Position numbers and translations under genes: made by a program. Shown here one piece after another: positions 54,596-62,682 of a stretch of 64,000 nucleotides of DNA (position 1 is its first letter; each line of letters starts with the position of its first letter). The DNA is from G963665925 sp963665925 (GTDB lineage: Bacteria; Bacillota; Clostridia; Peptostreptococcales; Acidaminobacteraceae). The notes under the pieces are model-generated. The model saw nothing but the letters and a program-made list of their open reading frames with translations. It ran no database searches and was not told where the DNA came from. The DNA lies in assembly GCA_963665925.1 (NCBI GenBank), contig OY762511.1, forward strand, positions 682,001 to 746,000. The letters run 5' to 3'.

Positions 54596-55711
54596 ATGAA
54601 GCTTTTTAGTATGAACACAGAACTGCATAACTTCAGTACACTCGAAGCCTTTAGCGCTGCTTTTACACTGACTGAAGATGATTTGATACTCACCAGCAAG
54701 GGCATGTATTCACGAAGACTTGAAAATCTGAACCTGCCCTGCCGTTTTATATTCCACGACACATATGGAAAGGGCGAGCCTGGACGCGAGAAGGTCACAG
54801 CCCTCCTTCGTGACGCAAATGCGGCACCCTTTGACAGACTTATCGCCATTGGCGGCGGCAGCGTGCTTGATATCTCAAAGGTACTGATCCTTGATGCGGT
54901 GACCGATGCCCTCGACGCCTTCGAGCGAAACGTTCCGCTTAAAAAGGCCCACGAGCTGATTTGCCTGCCTACAACCTGCGGCACAGGCAGTGAGGTAACC
55001 AACATCTCCATCATAGAAGTCCCTGAAAAGTCTACTAAGATGGGGCTTGCAGACCCCTTGCTCACACCGGATCACGCGATTCTGATTCCGGAACTGCTTG
55101 AGGACCTGCCTTACTCAAACTATCTGTTCAGCTCGGTTGACGCCCTCATCCACGCTGTTGAGTCCTATGTTTCCCCAAAGGCAAACGCATTTACAAAGAC
55201 CCTCTCTCTAGAAGCGGCCACTGTTATTCTGGAAGTTTACGCGCACCTGCTTGAACACGGCGCAGCAGACCGCCACAAGCACCACAAGGACATGCTTCTT
55301 GCCAGCACCATGGCTGGTGTCGCTTTTGGAAACGCGGGCGTAGGCGCAGTACATGCACTGTCTTATCCGCTTGGTGGAACCTGCCATGTTCCACACGGAG
55401 AGGCCAACTATCATTTCTTCATGGCCGTTTTCAGCAGATATCACGCCAAAAATCCAGAGGGGACTTTAGGCGAACTGAGTCTAGCCCTTTCAGACATCCT
55501 TGAAGTGGAGCCACAGGACGTATGGACCACGCTTGCGACAATGCTGGACCACTTGATTACCAGACAGCCGCTCCGCAACTTCGGCATGAGCAAAGGCGCC
55601 ATTGAAGCTTGGGCGGACAGCGTTATTGCCGGTCAGCAGCGTCTGCTTCAGAACAATTATGTTGAACTGACACGTGATGAAATCAGAGATATCTACGCAG
55701 AGCTCTATTAG
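54596..55711 (+). CDS. 4hbD: 4-hydroxybutyrate dehydrogenase
   Basis: Iron-containing alcohol dehydrogenase that interconverts succinate semialdehyde and 4-hydroxybutyrate with NAD(H). The 371 residues have the nucleotide loop AIGGGSVLD, PTTCGTGSEVTN and the metal ligands in SSVDALIHAVESYVS and ALSYPLGGTCHVPHGEAN. The similarity to Clostridium kluyveri 4HbD runs from the first residues (MKLFSM against MKLLKL) to the last. AAGGAG precedes the ATG at 54596; the longer frame is promoter. It probably disposes of reductant and appears to be under Rex. Confidence 0.92.
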   Translation: MKLFSMNTELHNFSTLEAFSAAFTLTEDDLILTSKGMYSRRLENLNLPCRFIFHDTYGKGEPGREKVTALLRDANAAPFDRLIAIGGGSVLDISKVLILDAVTDALDAFERNVPLKKAHELICLPTTCGTGSEVTNISIIEVPEKSTKMGLADPLLTPDHAILIPELLEDLPYSNYLFSSVDALIHAVESYVSPKANAFTKTLSLEAATVILEVYAHLLEHGAADRHKHHKDMLLASTMAGVAFGNAGVGAVHALSYPLGGTCHVPHGEANYHFFMAVFSRYHAKNPEGTLGELSLALSDILEVEPQDVWTTLATMLDHLITRQPLRNFGMSKGAIEAWADSVIAGQQRLLQNNYVELTRDEIRDIYAELY

Positions 55712-55748
55712 CTGCCATCACCCCTTGCATAAGATTTTCCAGACACTT

Positions 55749-55803
55749 AAAAAGCCCCAGGTTTATGAGCACGCATAGGTGCTCAAACCAGGGGCTTGCT
55801 TAT
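55749..55803. terminator. Terminator after 4hbD
   Basis: AGCCCC, GGTTT and GAGCAC pair with GTGCTC, AAACC and GGGGCT across a short loop, with a T-rich tail; convergent genes meet here. Confidence 0.88.
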
Positions 55804-55809
55804 TATCTT

Positions 55810-57168
55810 CTACTGCATCAGGTCTTCAATCTCAGAGAAGGGAATCTCGAACATTGGAATCCCAGCCGCATAGGGTGCGATTTCATACAGATCAAAGAAC
55901 AGAACCAGCGATGCATCCGTCAGATAGAAATGCTGGTTGTGAGAGATACTTTCAAAACCCGCATAGGGGTTGTAGGACTCCCCATATATGCGCTCATGCG
56001 CCTCAGCTGCAGCGACAATCTGCTGGTGGATTTTCGCATTCAAAACAGAAACGTAATCCACGTCCATTTTGAAAATATCTTCAAGTTCAAGACGTCTTCC
56101 AGTCGCCGTATCAATGTTGTATGCCAAATCGTAATGATTGCCATGGGCACCGCCCGTATATTCGTAGTAGGTCATATAAAAGCTGACATAGGACGCATCA
56201 TTCCGCATGACATCAAACTGGACATTGTGTACATCCGGCGGATAGGTGAACCCCGCATCCTTGTTGCTTTCGTAAACATGCTTGGAGTCGTCCTCCATAA
56301 TCTGCTCACCTACCACAACCTGCTCTTCAATGAAGGCAGAAAGTTCCTTTGCCGTTTCTTGGCAAAGTTCACTTTCAAACACTGGGATTTCACCAGACAG
56401 GGTAAAATAAGGCGTCGAAACGCGGTGTTGCTTTGAACCGATCTGGTAGACAGGCTCATCTTGGTGAATCAAGCTCTCACGATTCAGTTCCAGCGCTTCA
56501 AGCGGAATGCGAACGCGCTGGGATGTGTCTGTTCCGGCAAACCACGCAGGCAGGGCAAACACCAGCTCTGACGCTGTCACATAGTATGTGCCCAGGACAT
56601 TCCTTCTATTTCTTGCATCTGTTTCCGAGATGCCTGATTCCAGAAGATACTCCCCCACCGTCGTCCAGTCCAAATGGTTGTTTTCCAGTGAAGAGTAGGT
56701 CAGTTCCTGCCCTGAATTTTTTAGCACAGCGGATACATCCCGCATGTAGCCAAGCTCTGGCTTAGCCGCAACCGCGACAAGGTCCTGGTCCTCGTACTCG
56801 ACTTCATATCCGCCCTTAACAATGCGCTTTTCCATCTCTGGATTGCGTGCAGCGTTCAAATCTGCATTTGTCAACTCCATGTTGATTGCGTCCCGAAAGG
56901 GCTTTTGCAGAACACGTGTTGCATTCAGATCGATACGGTCTCCGCGTTTTGCGACAGGGAGCTCCAAATCGATTTTCAAATATGCACTGTCATAGGTGTA
57001 CAGCTCCGGTTCGACTGTAAATAGTGCCTGTTCACTTTCCTGCAAGGCATCTTCTTCAATCGCCACCTCAACTTCAGCCTCCAGCGGTTCTACGGGCTCT
57101 GCACAGCCGCTTAAGGAAATCGAAAGTGCCAAAATACCCACAATGCCTCTATTTCTCATTTGTTTCAT
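55810..57168 (-). CDS. Lipoprotein with DUF4163/DUF3298 domains
   Basis: A 452-residue lipoprotein. The signal with lipobox LSGC (Cys about 22) leads to an acidic spacer and two related beta-rich regions; the C-terminal part (about 240-450) with GGAHGNHYDLAYNIDTATGRRLELEDIF is a DUF3298/RsiV-like domain. DUF4163-type sequence precedes it. Such domains occur in cell-wall and anti-sigma proteins that bind lysozyme or peptidoglycan. Envelope attachment is clear, function is not. GGAGGCAG precedes the ATG. Confidence 0.8.
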   Translation of the reverse strand: MKQMRNRGIVGILALSISLSGCAEPVEPLEAEVEVAIEEDALQESEQALFTVEPELYTYDSAYLKIDLELPVAKRGDRIDLNATRVLQKPFRDAINMELTNADLNAARNPEMEKRIVKGGYEVEYEDQDLVAVAAKPELGYMRDVSAVLKNSGQELTYSSLENNHLDWTTVGEYLLESGISETDARNRRNVLGTYYVTASELVFALPAWFAGTDTSQRVRIPLEALELNRESLIHQDEPVYQIGSKQHRVSTPYFTLSGEIPVFESELCQETAKELSAFIEEQVVVGEQIMEDDSKHVYESNKDAGFTYPPDVHNVQFDVMRNDASYVSFYMTYYEYTGGAHGNHYDLAYNIDTATGRRLELEDIFKMDVDYVSVLNAKIHQQIVAAAEAHERIYGESYNPYAGFESISHNQHFYLTDASLVLFFDLYEIAPYAAGIPMFEIPFSEIEDLMQ

Positions 57169-57327
57169 TCTCTGCCTCCAATCAAATGCCTATTGAATCG
57201 TACCAGACTCACAGAGAAAAGTCTTATCAATTTGGTAAAAATTCATGGGAGTGATTCCAATTAGCAGGATAGACACGGTCGGACTTGGGTAAATACAAAC
57301 GGATAGAACAAACATAAGGAGGACACC

Positions 57328-58140
57328 ATGTCACATACAAGTACAAGAAACAAAAGCCAAATCATCTATTTTTCCCATGGCGGCGGACCACTTCCGATTC
57401 TAGGAGACCCTACACATGAAACCATGGTCACCTTTATGAAGGACCTGCCCACCCAGCTTAGGCGTCCTGAAGCAATTGTCGTCTTCAGTGCACACTGGGA
57501 AGAAAACACGGTCACCATCCAAAGTGGTGAAACACCAGGCATGCTTTATGACTATTACGGATTTCCCGAAGAGGCTTATCAGATCACTTATCCCTGTCGC
57601 GGAAACAAGCCCCTTGCCGAAAAGATTGCTGACCTCTTATCTCAAAGCAGCATTGACTGCCGACTCGACCCACAAAGACCTTATGATCATGGCTCTTACA
57701 TACCGCTTATGATGATGTATCCTGAAGCGGATATTCCCGTTATTCAGATTTCACTCCACCACGGGCTGAATCCGGTGACCCACCTGCAAATAGGCAAGGC
57801 CCTTCGCCCGCTGCTGGAAGACAATCTCCTCTTCATCGGATCTGGATTCTCCTATCACAACATGGGTGGGTTTGACTTCAGGGGCCGACGCATTGAAGAC
57901 CCTCTTAACAATGACTTTCAAAACAGCCTCATTGATATTTGCTGCGCTGATTCGGAGGATGAAAGCACTTGGGACAGGCTGGCAGACTGGAAGCAGCTGC
58001 CCGGTGCAGATTACTGCCACCCAAGGTCTGAGCATCTCCTGCCCCTGCATGTATGCGCAGGCATCGGCGGTGCCCAGGGGAATAAAATATTCGATGATTA
58101 TATTCTCGGGAAACGGGCCGTGGCATTCCTATGGGAATAG
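57328..58140 (+). CDS. DODA-type extradiol dioxygenase, LigB superfamily
   Basis: A 270-residue class III ring-cleavage-type dioxygenase. The iron ligands are in FSHGGGPLP and FSAHWEE, with further histidines in DHGSYIPL and SLHHGL. YgiD/4,5-DOPA dioxygenase-like; the natural substrate in an anaerobe is unclear, and oxygen-dependent activity is unlikely to be its job. AAGGAGG precedes the ATG. Confidence 0.82.
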   Translation: MSHTSTRNKSQIIYFSHGGGPLPILGDPTHETMVTFMKDLPTQLRRPEAIVVFSAHWEENTVTIQSGETPGMLYDYYGFPEEAYQITYPCRGNKPLAEKIADLLSQSSIDCRLDPQRPYDHGSYIPLMMMYPEADIPVIQISLHHGLNPVTHLQIGKALRPLLEDNLLFIGSGFSYHNMGGFDFRGRRIEDPLNNDFQNSLIDICCADSEDESTWDRLADWKQLPGADYCHPRSEHLLPLHVCAGIGGAQGNKIFDDYILGKRAVAFLWE

Positions 58141-58152
58141 ACATGCTATGCT

Positions 58153-58914
58153 CTATTCTTCATCCCTCAGTGCCTCTCCGCAGACAATACCAAACCAGCT
58201 GCATTTTCCAACTGGTTCAAATCCACATTTTGCGGCGAGACCATGAGACTTCTCGTTTCCGTCGACAATTTGCAGAAATGGGACCTTGCCCAAATCGACA
58301 AGCTTTTTTGTGAGATCTCTCGAGACAACCTCGGCAAGGCCCATTCTTCTATGGGATTCCAGGGTGTACATGATGCCCATGGAACCATCTTCATGGACCA
58401 GAACCCAGCACACCGGTTTGCCGTCATCATACACGGCGGAGGAGGGTCTGTTTTTGATATCCTCACGGATGCGCTCCAGGGAGTTCTCATTGCTGTATTC
58501 ATAGTAACTATCTACGATTTCAGCATCGGAAACATCCAGTGATTTGACCGTGTACGCACAGTCAATCAGGTCCACATGGTCCTTTTTATAGGCATAAATG
58601 GTACATGGGTTTTCCCAGTCCAGCTTGCGTTTTGCCTGAATACGTTGGGCAATCGACTGGTCAACACCCGAGAATCCAAAATAGCCATCGGACATGAAGG
58701 TATCAAGAACAGCCTCAATGAACGCTTCAGACTCCGTGTACAGAAAATGCATGTAGCCATCTCTCAGAACCACACCTGAAGGATTTTCAGGACAGTCTGT
58801 ATAGACTGGAATCGATGTGTTTTCAAGTTTGCAGATCATATTCAGGTTCACATATGGTTTTTTTCGCAGGTAGGCAAATAGCCCCGCATTTTTTTCAGTT
58901 TGAAGTAGATGCAT
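58153..58914 (-). CDS. GNAT family acetyltransferase
   Basis: A 253-residue protein with a C-terminal GNAT domain (about 130-250). The acetyl-CoA loop is ESHRRMGLAEVVSRDL and the next strand is FLQIVDGNEKSHGLAAKCGFEPVG. The N-terminal half is a poorly conserved GNAT-like region. Substrate unknown. It converges on the dioxygenase gene with 12 bases between the stops. Confidence 0.8.
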   Translation of the reverse strand: MHLLQTEKNAGLFAYLRKKPYVNLNMICKLENTSIPVYTDCPENPSGVVLRDGYMHFLYTESEAFIEAVLDTFMSDGYFGFSGVDQSIAQRIQAKRKLDWENPCTIYAYKKDHVDLIDCAYTVKSLDVSDAEIVDSYYEYSNENSLERIREDIKNRPSSAVYDDGKPVCWVLVHEDGSMGIMYTLESHRRMGLAEVVSRDLTKKLVDLGKVPFLQIVDGNEKSHGLAAKCGFEPVGKCSWFGIVCGEALRDEE

Positions 58915-59123
58915 GTCAATCCCCCATTCATTAAAATAATTTTAACGCATACTCTATTCTACCAAATTTGCATCACATTGTCCCTTGTGTGAAACAAAAT
59001 AAGAAAAGTTTAGTAAAAAGGGAAAGAAACGTTTCCTATTTTCCAAGAAAGCTGTTTATTTCACCCAAACAGTGATATATTTACTGTAAGCGTAGGATAC
59101 ACCACATGAAAGGGAGGACTCTT

Positions 59124-59360
59124 ATGAGAGCTGAATTCATCAAAATCGAAGACATCGAAAAATTTGTAAACTTTGTTACGACACTTAGCGGAAAAGTTTA
59201 TCTTAAATCTGGAGAAATCAAGGTCAATGCAAAATCTATCATTGGCTCTATGTACATCGTCAAAGAGCACCCAAACAACATCATTGTTGAAGTAGAAAAT
59301 CCAGAGGAAGGCGAGAAGGTATTCGAGTTCCTTATGCGCGGATCCTTCCTCAAAAAATAG
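59124..59360 (+). CDS. HPr-like protein without the active-site histidine
   Basis: A 78-residue protein with the HPr fold. NAKSIIGSMYI matches the Ser46 region of HPr (KSIMGVM), but the GIHARPA segment carrying His15 is absent, so it cannot take part in PTS phosphotransfer. It resembles Crh-type regulatory relatives. AGGGAGG precedes the ATG at 59124. A small palindrome, GAAACGTTTC, lies at 59026-59035 upstream. Confidence 0.75.
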   Translation: MRAEFIKIEDIEKFVNFVTTLSGKVYLKSGEIKVNAKSIIGSMYIVKEHPNNIIVEVENPEEGEKVFEFLMRGSFLKK

Positions 59361-59372
59361 ACTGAGTACAGC

Positions 59373-59398
59373 AAACGCCCCACTTGATGTGGGGCGTT
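59373..59398. terminator. Terminator of the HPr-like gene, copy 1
   Basis: AACGCCCC pairs with GGGGCGTT across ACTTGATGT-type loop bases. An identical hairpin stands at 59550-59575. Confidence 0.82.
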
Positions 59399-59399
59399 C

Positions 59400-59521
59400 A
59401 GACTGTAGAAAAACGCCGAAATGCTGCGTTGCTGGATAAAATCCGATCTGATCACGTACGCGGTGTACGCTCACAGAGCGGATTTTATCCGCGCCTGGTC
59501 TTTCGAAGTTTTCTACAGTCT
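59400..59521. mobile_element. 122-bp element with 13-bp inverted ends
   Basis: AGACTGTAGAAAA (59400-59412) is repeated inverted at 59509-59521. A second inverted pair inside is GGATAAAATCCG / CGGATTTTATCC. The element lies between two identical 26-base terminator hairpins, which could be a long target duplication. It encodes no protein and looks like a MITE or REP-like repeat. Confidence 0.6.
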
Positions 59522-59528
59522 GTCATCT

Positions 59529-59577
59529 TGTCGACTTTGTCGACAACCTAAACGCCCCACTTGATGTGGGGCGTTTG
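59529..59577. terminator. Second hairpin pair after the element, terminator copy 2
   Basis: TTGTCGAC-TTT-GTCGACAA (59529-59547) precedes the second copy of the AAACGCCCC/GGGGCGTTT hairpin (59550-59575) with a T-rich tail. Confidence 0.75.
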
Positions 59578-59631
59578 TTTGTATCCAAAGTGACCGATTT
59601 TCAGACTGTCAGCAATTTCGACACACTCTTC

Positions 59632-60504
59632 TTAGTGCATCAGCATTTTAAATTTCTTAACCAGACTCGAAAGTCTTTCTGACTGGGTCTCATCAAAATG
59701 TCTATCCATTTCTTCCCTGTCATCAATATTGAGATGCATTTTGAGTCCTGAAGCATACACCTCTGTAATCATATCGCGAATATGACCGAGCGGAATAAAA
59801 TCCCTTACGACCCCGTAATTGCTGTGAATGTTTTTGTACTTGTGATTGTCTTCTTTAATGAGTATGAGCTCATTGTCTGTCAGAACAACCGCATGCGTGT
59901 GCTCTGGCAGGGATTCAATGGTAATGCCGGTCTCGCTCAGAACCTTCGGCTGATAGATGATATTGATGATTTGTTCCCCTGGAAGCAGTGACTGCTTCGT
60001 GTAGTTGAGGAATTTCGTATCGAGCTGTTTAAGGTCAGTGAGGCGCTCGCCGTTTTTACCTTCAAGCAGTTTGTCCTGTGGTGTAATCTGTGTTCTGATA
60101 CGTTCAATTATTGGATCGAAGAGATCATCTCTCACGGTATTGTAGCTGATTGTAGACTGTCTGTACTGTCCGTTCACAATTCCGTGTATTGTCATCCATG
60201 AGCTCAAGAGCATTCTTCCCATCTCAAGATAAAGAATATCCCTGAAAGGATAGAACAGCTGCTTCACCTCCGTTTTCATGTCTTCAAAATACATTACACC
60301 ATCATCCAACATGGAGAACAGCTTTGCACGCTTTCCATCTGCGTCCCATTTGCTTGGAGGAATAAATACCGTGTATGGCCAGGTTGCGCCAAACTCGGCG
60401 TCCAAGACTTCGGTGAGATTATGCGGAATCTGTTCTGGACGTTTTACCTTAATAGGCCATTGACTCATGGTGTTCTGACTCTGAACTTCATAATGCCTTT
60501 TCAT
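59632..60504 (-). CDS. Hypothetical protein with PH-like features
   Basis: A 290-residue soluble protein. Segments KLFSMLDDGVMYFEDMKTEVKQLFYPFRDILYLEMG and HTHAVVLTDNELILIKED suggest two bacterial PH-like domains, but I do not recognise a named family. AAAGGAGG lies 9 bases before the ATG. It is monocistronic in appearance. Confidence 0.6.
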   Translation of the reverse strand: MKRHYEVQSQNTMSQWPIKVKRPEQIPHNLTEVLDAEFGATWPYTVFIPPSKWDADGKRAKLFSMLDDGVMYFEDMKTEVKQLFYPFRDILYLEMGRMLLSSWMTIHGIVNGQYRQSTISYNTVRDDLFDPIIERIRTQITPQDKLLEGKNGERLTDLKQLDTKFLNYTKQSLLPGEQIINIIYQPKVLSETGITIESLPEHTHAVVLTDNELILIKEDNHKYKNIHSNYGVVRDFIPLGHIRDMITEVYASGLKMHLNIDDREEMDRHFDETQSERLSSLVKKFKMLMH

Positions 60505-60644
60505 AGAGAGTCCTCCTTTCCAATAAGCCTATATACGCAGTGTTAACAACCATATTCCTACATATTCTTTATACCCCAAAATGGAAATCTTAAAGTTTCC
60601 TGGACCAAATCGGCCGGGATAAAATCGCCCCGCTCCATAAGGGT

Positions 60645-61487
60645 TTATTTCAAGACTTCGACTTCGAAACTGCAGGTATGCTCTGCACCTGCCTTTAGAT
60701 GAACCATACCTTCTTTTGAAAAGAGGTCCCCGGAATCACCCAGTGAATCCGCAAGGCCTTGCCAGGGTTCTATGCATACAAAAGGCGCCTTTGGAGACCA
60801 TATTCCCAAATAGGGGAATCCGTCGAAATCAATTTTCAAATGGGTGCCTGTCGTTTCGTCTTCAAGGCGCACCCAGGTAGATTTCAGATTTTCATAAATC
60901 AGGGTATCAATATCAAAGGTCTCCGGTTTGAGGCCAAGGACACCGCCATCTGCCTTGCACTCTATCCGCTCTCCGTTAAGAAGCCCAGTTTTAAGGTCTA
61001 TCAGCCTGGTCGAGAGCATTTCCTCGCTTTCAAACACCACCCGGACACGACCCGAATCCAGATTGCAGTTGAAGGCCGGATGCCCGCCTATTGAAAAGGG
61101 CATGGTCTTTGCGCCCCGGTTTTCTATTTCATAGGTCGTGGTCACCTTGTGGTCCGATAGTGTATAAATGATTCTCAAGATGAAGTCATAGGGATACACT
61201 GCCCGTGTCGCTTCAGATGAAACCAGGGCCATGACCAGACGTTGAGACTGACTGTCCACACACTCAAAGGTCATGTCTCGCGCAAACCCATGCTTGCTCA
61301 GGCCAGTCTCGCGCCCAGGCGAAAGTGCGCCGATTACAGGGAAAAGAACCGGGGCATGCCTCTTCCAAAATGCAGGATTTCCCTGCCAGACGTACTCTTT
61401 TCCATCTGCTTTGCGCTTGATTGAACAAATCTCCGCGCCCTCCCGATTGACCATAACCGACAGGTATTCATTCTCCAGTATATGCAT
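60645..61487 (-). CDS. Aldose 1-epimerase family protein (LacX-like)
   Basis: A 280-residue galactose-mutarotase-fold enzyme with SIGGHPAFNCNL (conserved His), PFVCIEPWQGLADS and the N-terminal WQGNPAFWKRHAPVLFPVIG. The LacX-like subgroup acts on free sugars. AAGGAG precedes the ATG. It is 48 bases downstream of the methyltransferase start region on the same strand, but no operon is certain. Confidence 0.85.
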   Translation of the reverse strand: MHILENEYLSVMVNREGAEICSIKRKADGKEYVWQGNPAFWKRHAPVLFPVIGALSPGRETGLSKHGFARDMTFECVDSQSQRLVMALVSSEATRAVYPYDFILRIIYTLSDHKVTTTYEIENRGAKTMPFSIGGHPAFNCNLDSGRVRVVFESEEMLSTRLIDLKTGLLNGERIECKADGGVLGLKPETFDIDTLIYENLKSTWVRLEDETTGTHLKIDFDGFPYLGIWSPKAPFVCIEPWQGLADSLGDSGDLFSKEGMVHLKAGAEHTCSFEVEVLK

Positions 61488-61535
61488 ATCGTTTTCACTC
61501 CTTAAGTCTTCCTTATCCCCTTGTTTACACCGCCA

Positions 61536-62102
61536 TCACAGGGCCTTTTCAAATATGATAAAGGACTGCTTCTTCAAATAATCAAAGCGTTCAAGGGGCA
61601 CGTAACCCGCACACGCCATAAGCTCCACAATCTGCTCAGCACAGATTCCATGACCGAAAATCGCACTGAAGGACAAGCCGCCCCCCTTTTTATACTCGAC
61701 GACAGCAATTCTGCCGCCTGCCTTCAGCTTATCTGAAAGCGCCGTAAAAAACAGGGTGGGATTGGCAATATGATGAAACACATTCCGAACAAAGACCAGG
61801 TCACAGCTCCCCTTGGGCACATGGGGAACACCCCCCTTGGTTTTCAAGGTCACAATATTTTTCAGCTGGAGGGTTTCTATATAAGTCCCTATGTAATCAA
61901 TCATCCCGGCATCGGAGTCCGCAGCGTAAACCATGCCCGCAGCCCCTACCGCTTCACTGAACTTGAGTGAAAAGTAGCCGCCACCCGCTCCCAAATCCAG
62001 TACAGTATCTCCCGCTTTTATCTTCAGGCTGTCCATGATCCGTTCGGGCTGACTGTGTACACCTACCGCTTTTCTGTTAAAGAGTTCCGCTTTTGTGCTC
62101 AT
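61536..62102 (-). CDS. Class I SAM-dependent methyltransferase
   Basis: A 188-residue methyltransferase with motif I VLDLGAGGGYFS (about 33-44), AADSD as acidic loop, and DLVFVRNVFHHI. The C terminus KKQSFIIFEK is typical. AGGAGG precedes the ATG at 62102, which overlaps the end of the marR gene. Substrate unknown. Confidence 0.85.
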   Translation of the reverse strand: MSTKAELFNRKAVGVHSQPERIMDSLKIKAGDTVLDLGAGGGYFSLKFSEAVGAAGMVYAADSDAGMIDYIGTYIETLQLKNIVTLKTKGGVPHVPKGSCDLVFVRNVFHHIANPTLFFTALSDKLKAGGRIAVVEYKKGGGLSFSAIFGHGICAEQIVELMACAGYVPLERFDYLKKQSFIIFEKAL

Positions 62103-62583
62103 GGCCTTGACCTCCTGTAAGGTTCTGGTCCGCGTCCCGCACAGACTCATAAAAGAGGTGGGTCTGTGCTGCAATGTCTTCTAAATGCTTGGCCGTATGC
62201 TTGACACCCTCCATCCCGATTGCGTCGATGATTTTATCAAGAAGCCTGCCCTTTGCATCGGAGAGAATCTTGTGCAGCTGGTGGCCTTGCGGGGTAAGCT
62301 TCAATATCTTCTGTCTGCCCGATTTCTCCTTATACAGCAGTCCGCGTTTCTCCAGATCATTCACATACCGTGTCGTATTCTTCAAATCTATATCATATAT
62401 CCGCGCAAGCTCAGACACTGTGGACCCCTCGTAGCGGTAAACCTTGCCAAGCATGCTCTGCAGCGCATTCGTCAGCCGCCATCCCTCATCCACGTAATTT
62501 GATATGTTGTTGAGGTCCTGAATGATATTTGCCATGCGGTCAAAAAGGTCATACACTGCAACGTGTTCTTCTTTTACCGTCAT
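62077..62583 (-). CDS. MarR family regulator
   Basis: A 168-residue winged-helix regulator. The helix-turn-helix is TVSELARIYDIDLKNTTRYVNDLEKRGLLYK (about 57-90), with a wing GRQKILKLTPQG. It overlaps the methyltransferase start by 26 bases, so the two are coupled, and the regulator may respond to a substrate of that enzyme. GGAGG supports the ATG at 62583. Confidence 0.83.
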   Translation of the reverse strand: MTVKEEHVAVYDLFDRMANIIQDLNNISNYVDEGWRLTNALQSMLGKVYRYEGSTVSELARIYDIDLKNTTRYVNDLEKRGLLYKEKSGRQKILKLTPQGHQLHKILSDAKGRLLDKIIDAIGMEGVKHTAKHLEDIAAQTHLFYESVRDADQNLTGGQGHEHKSGTL

Positions 62584-62682
62584 ATTCGCCTCCAATATGT
62601 GTAACCAACACCTTTGATAATTCTCTAAATAAATTTTACACTTTTTATATGGAATGATTCAACAGGCGAAAGGAGTCACACA

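Noticed and set aside
59026..59035. CcpA cre site before the HPr-like gene
   Set aside because: GAAACGTTTC is palindromic but too short and off consensus to call a cre site.
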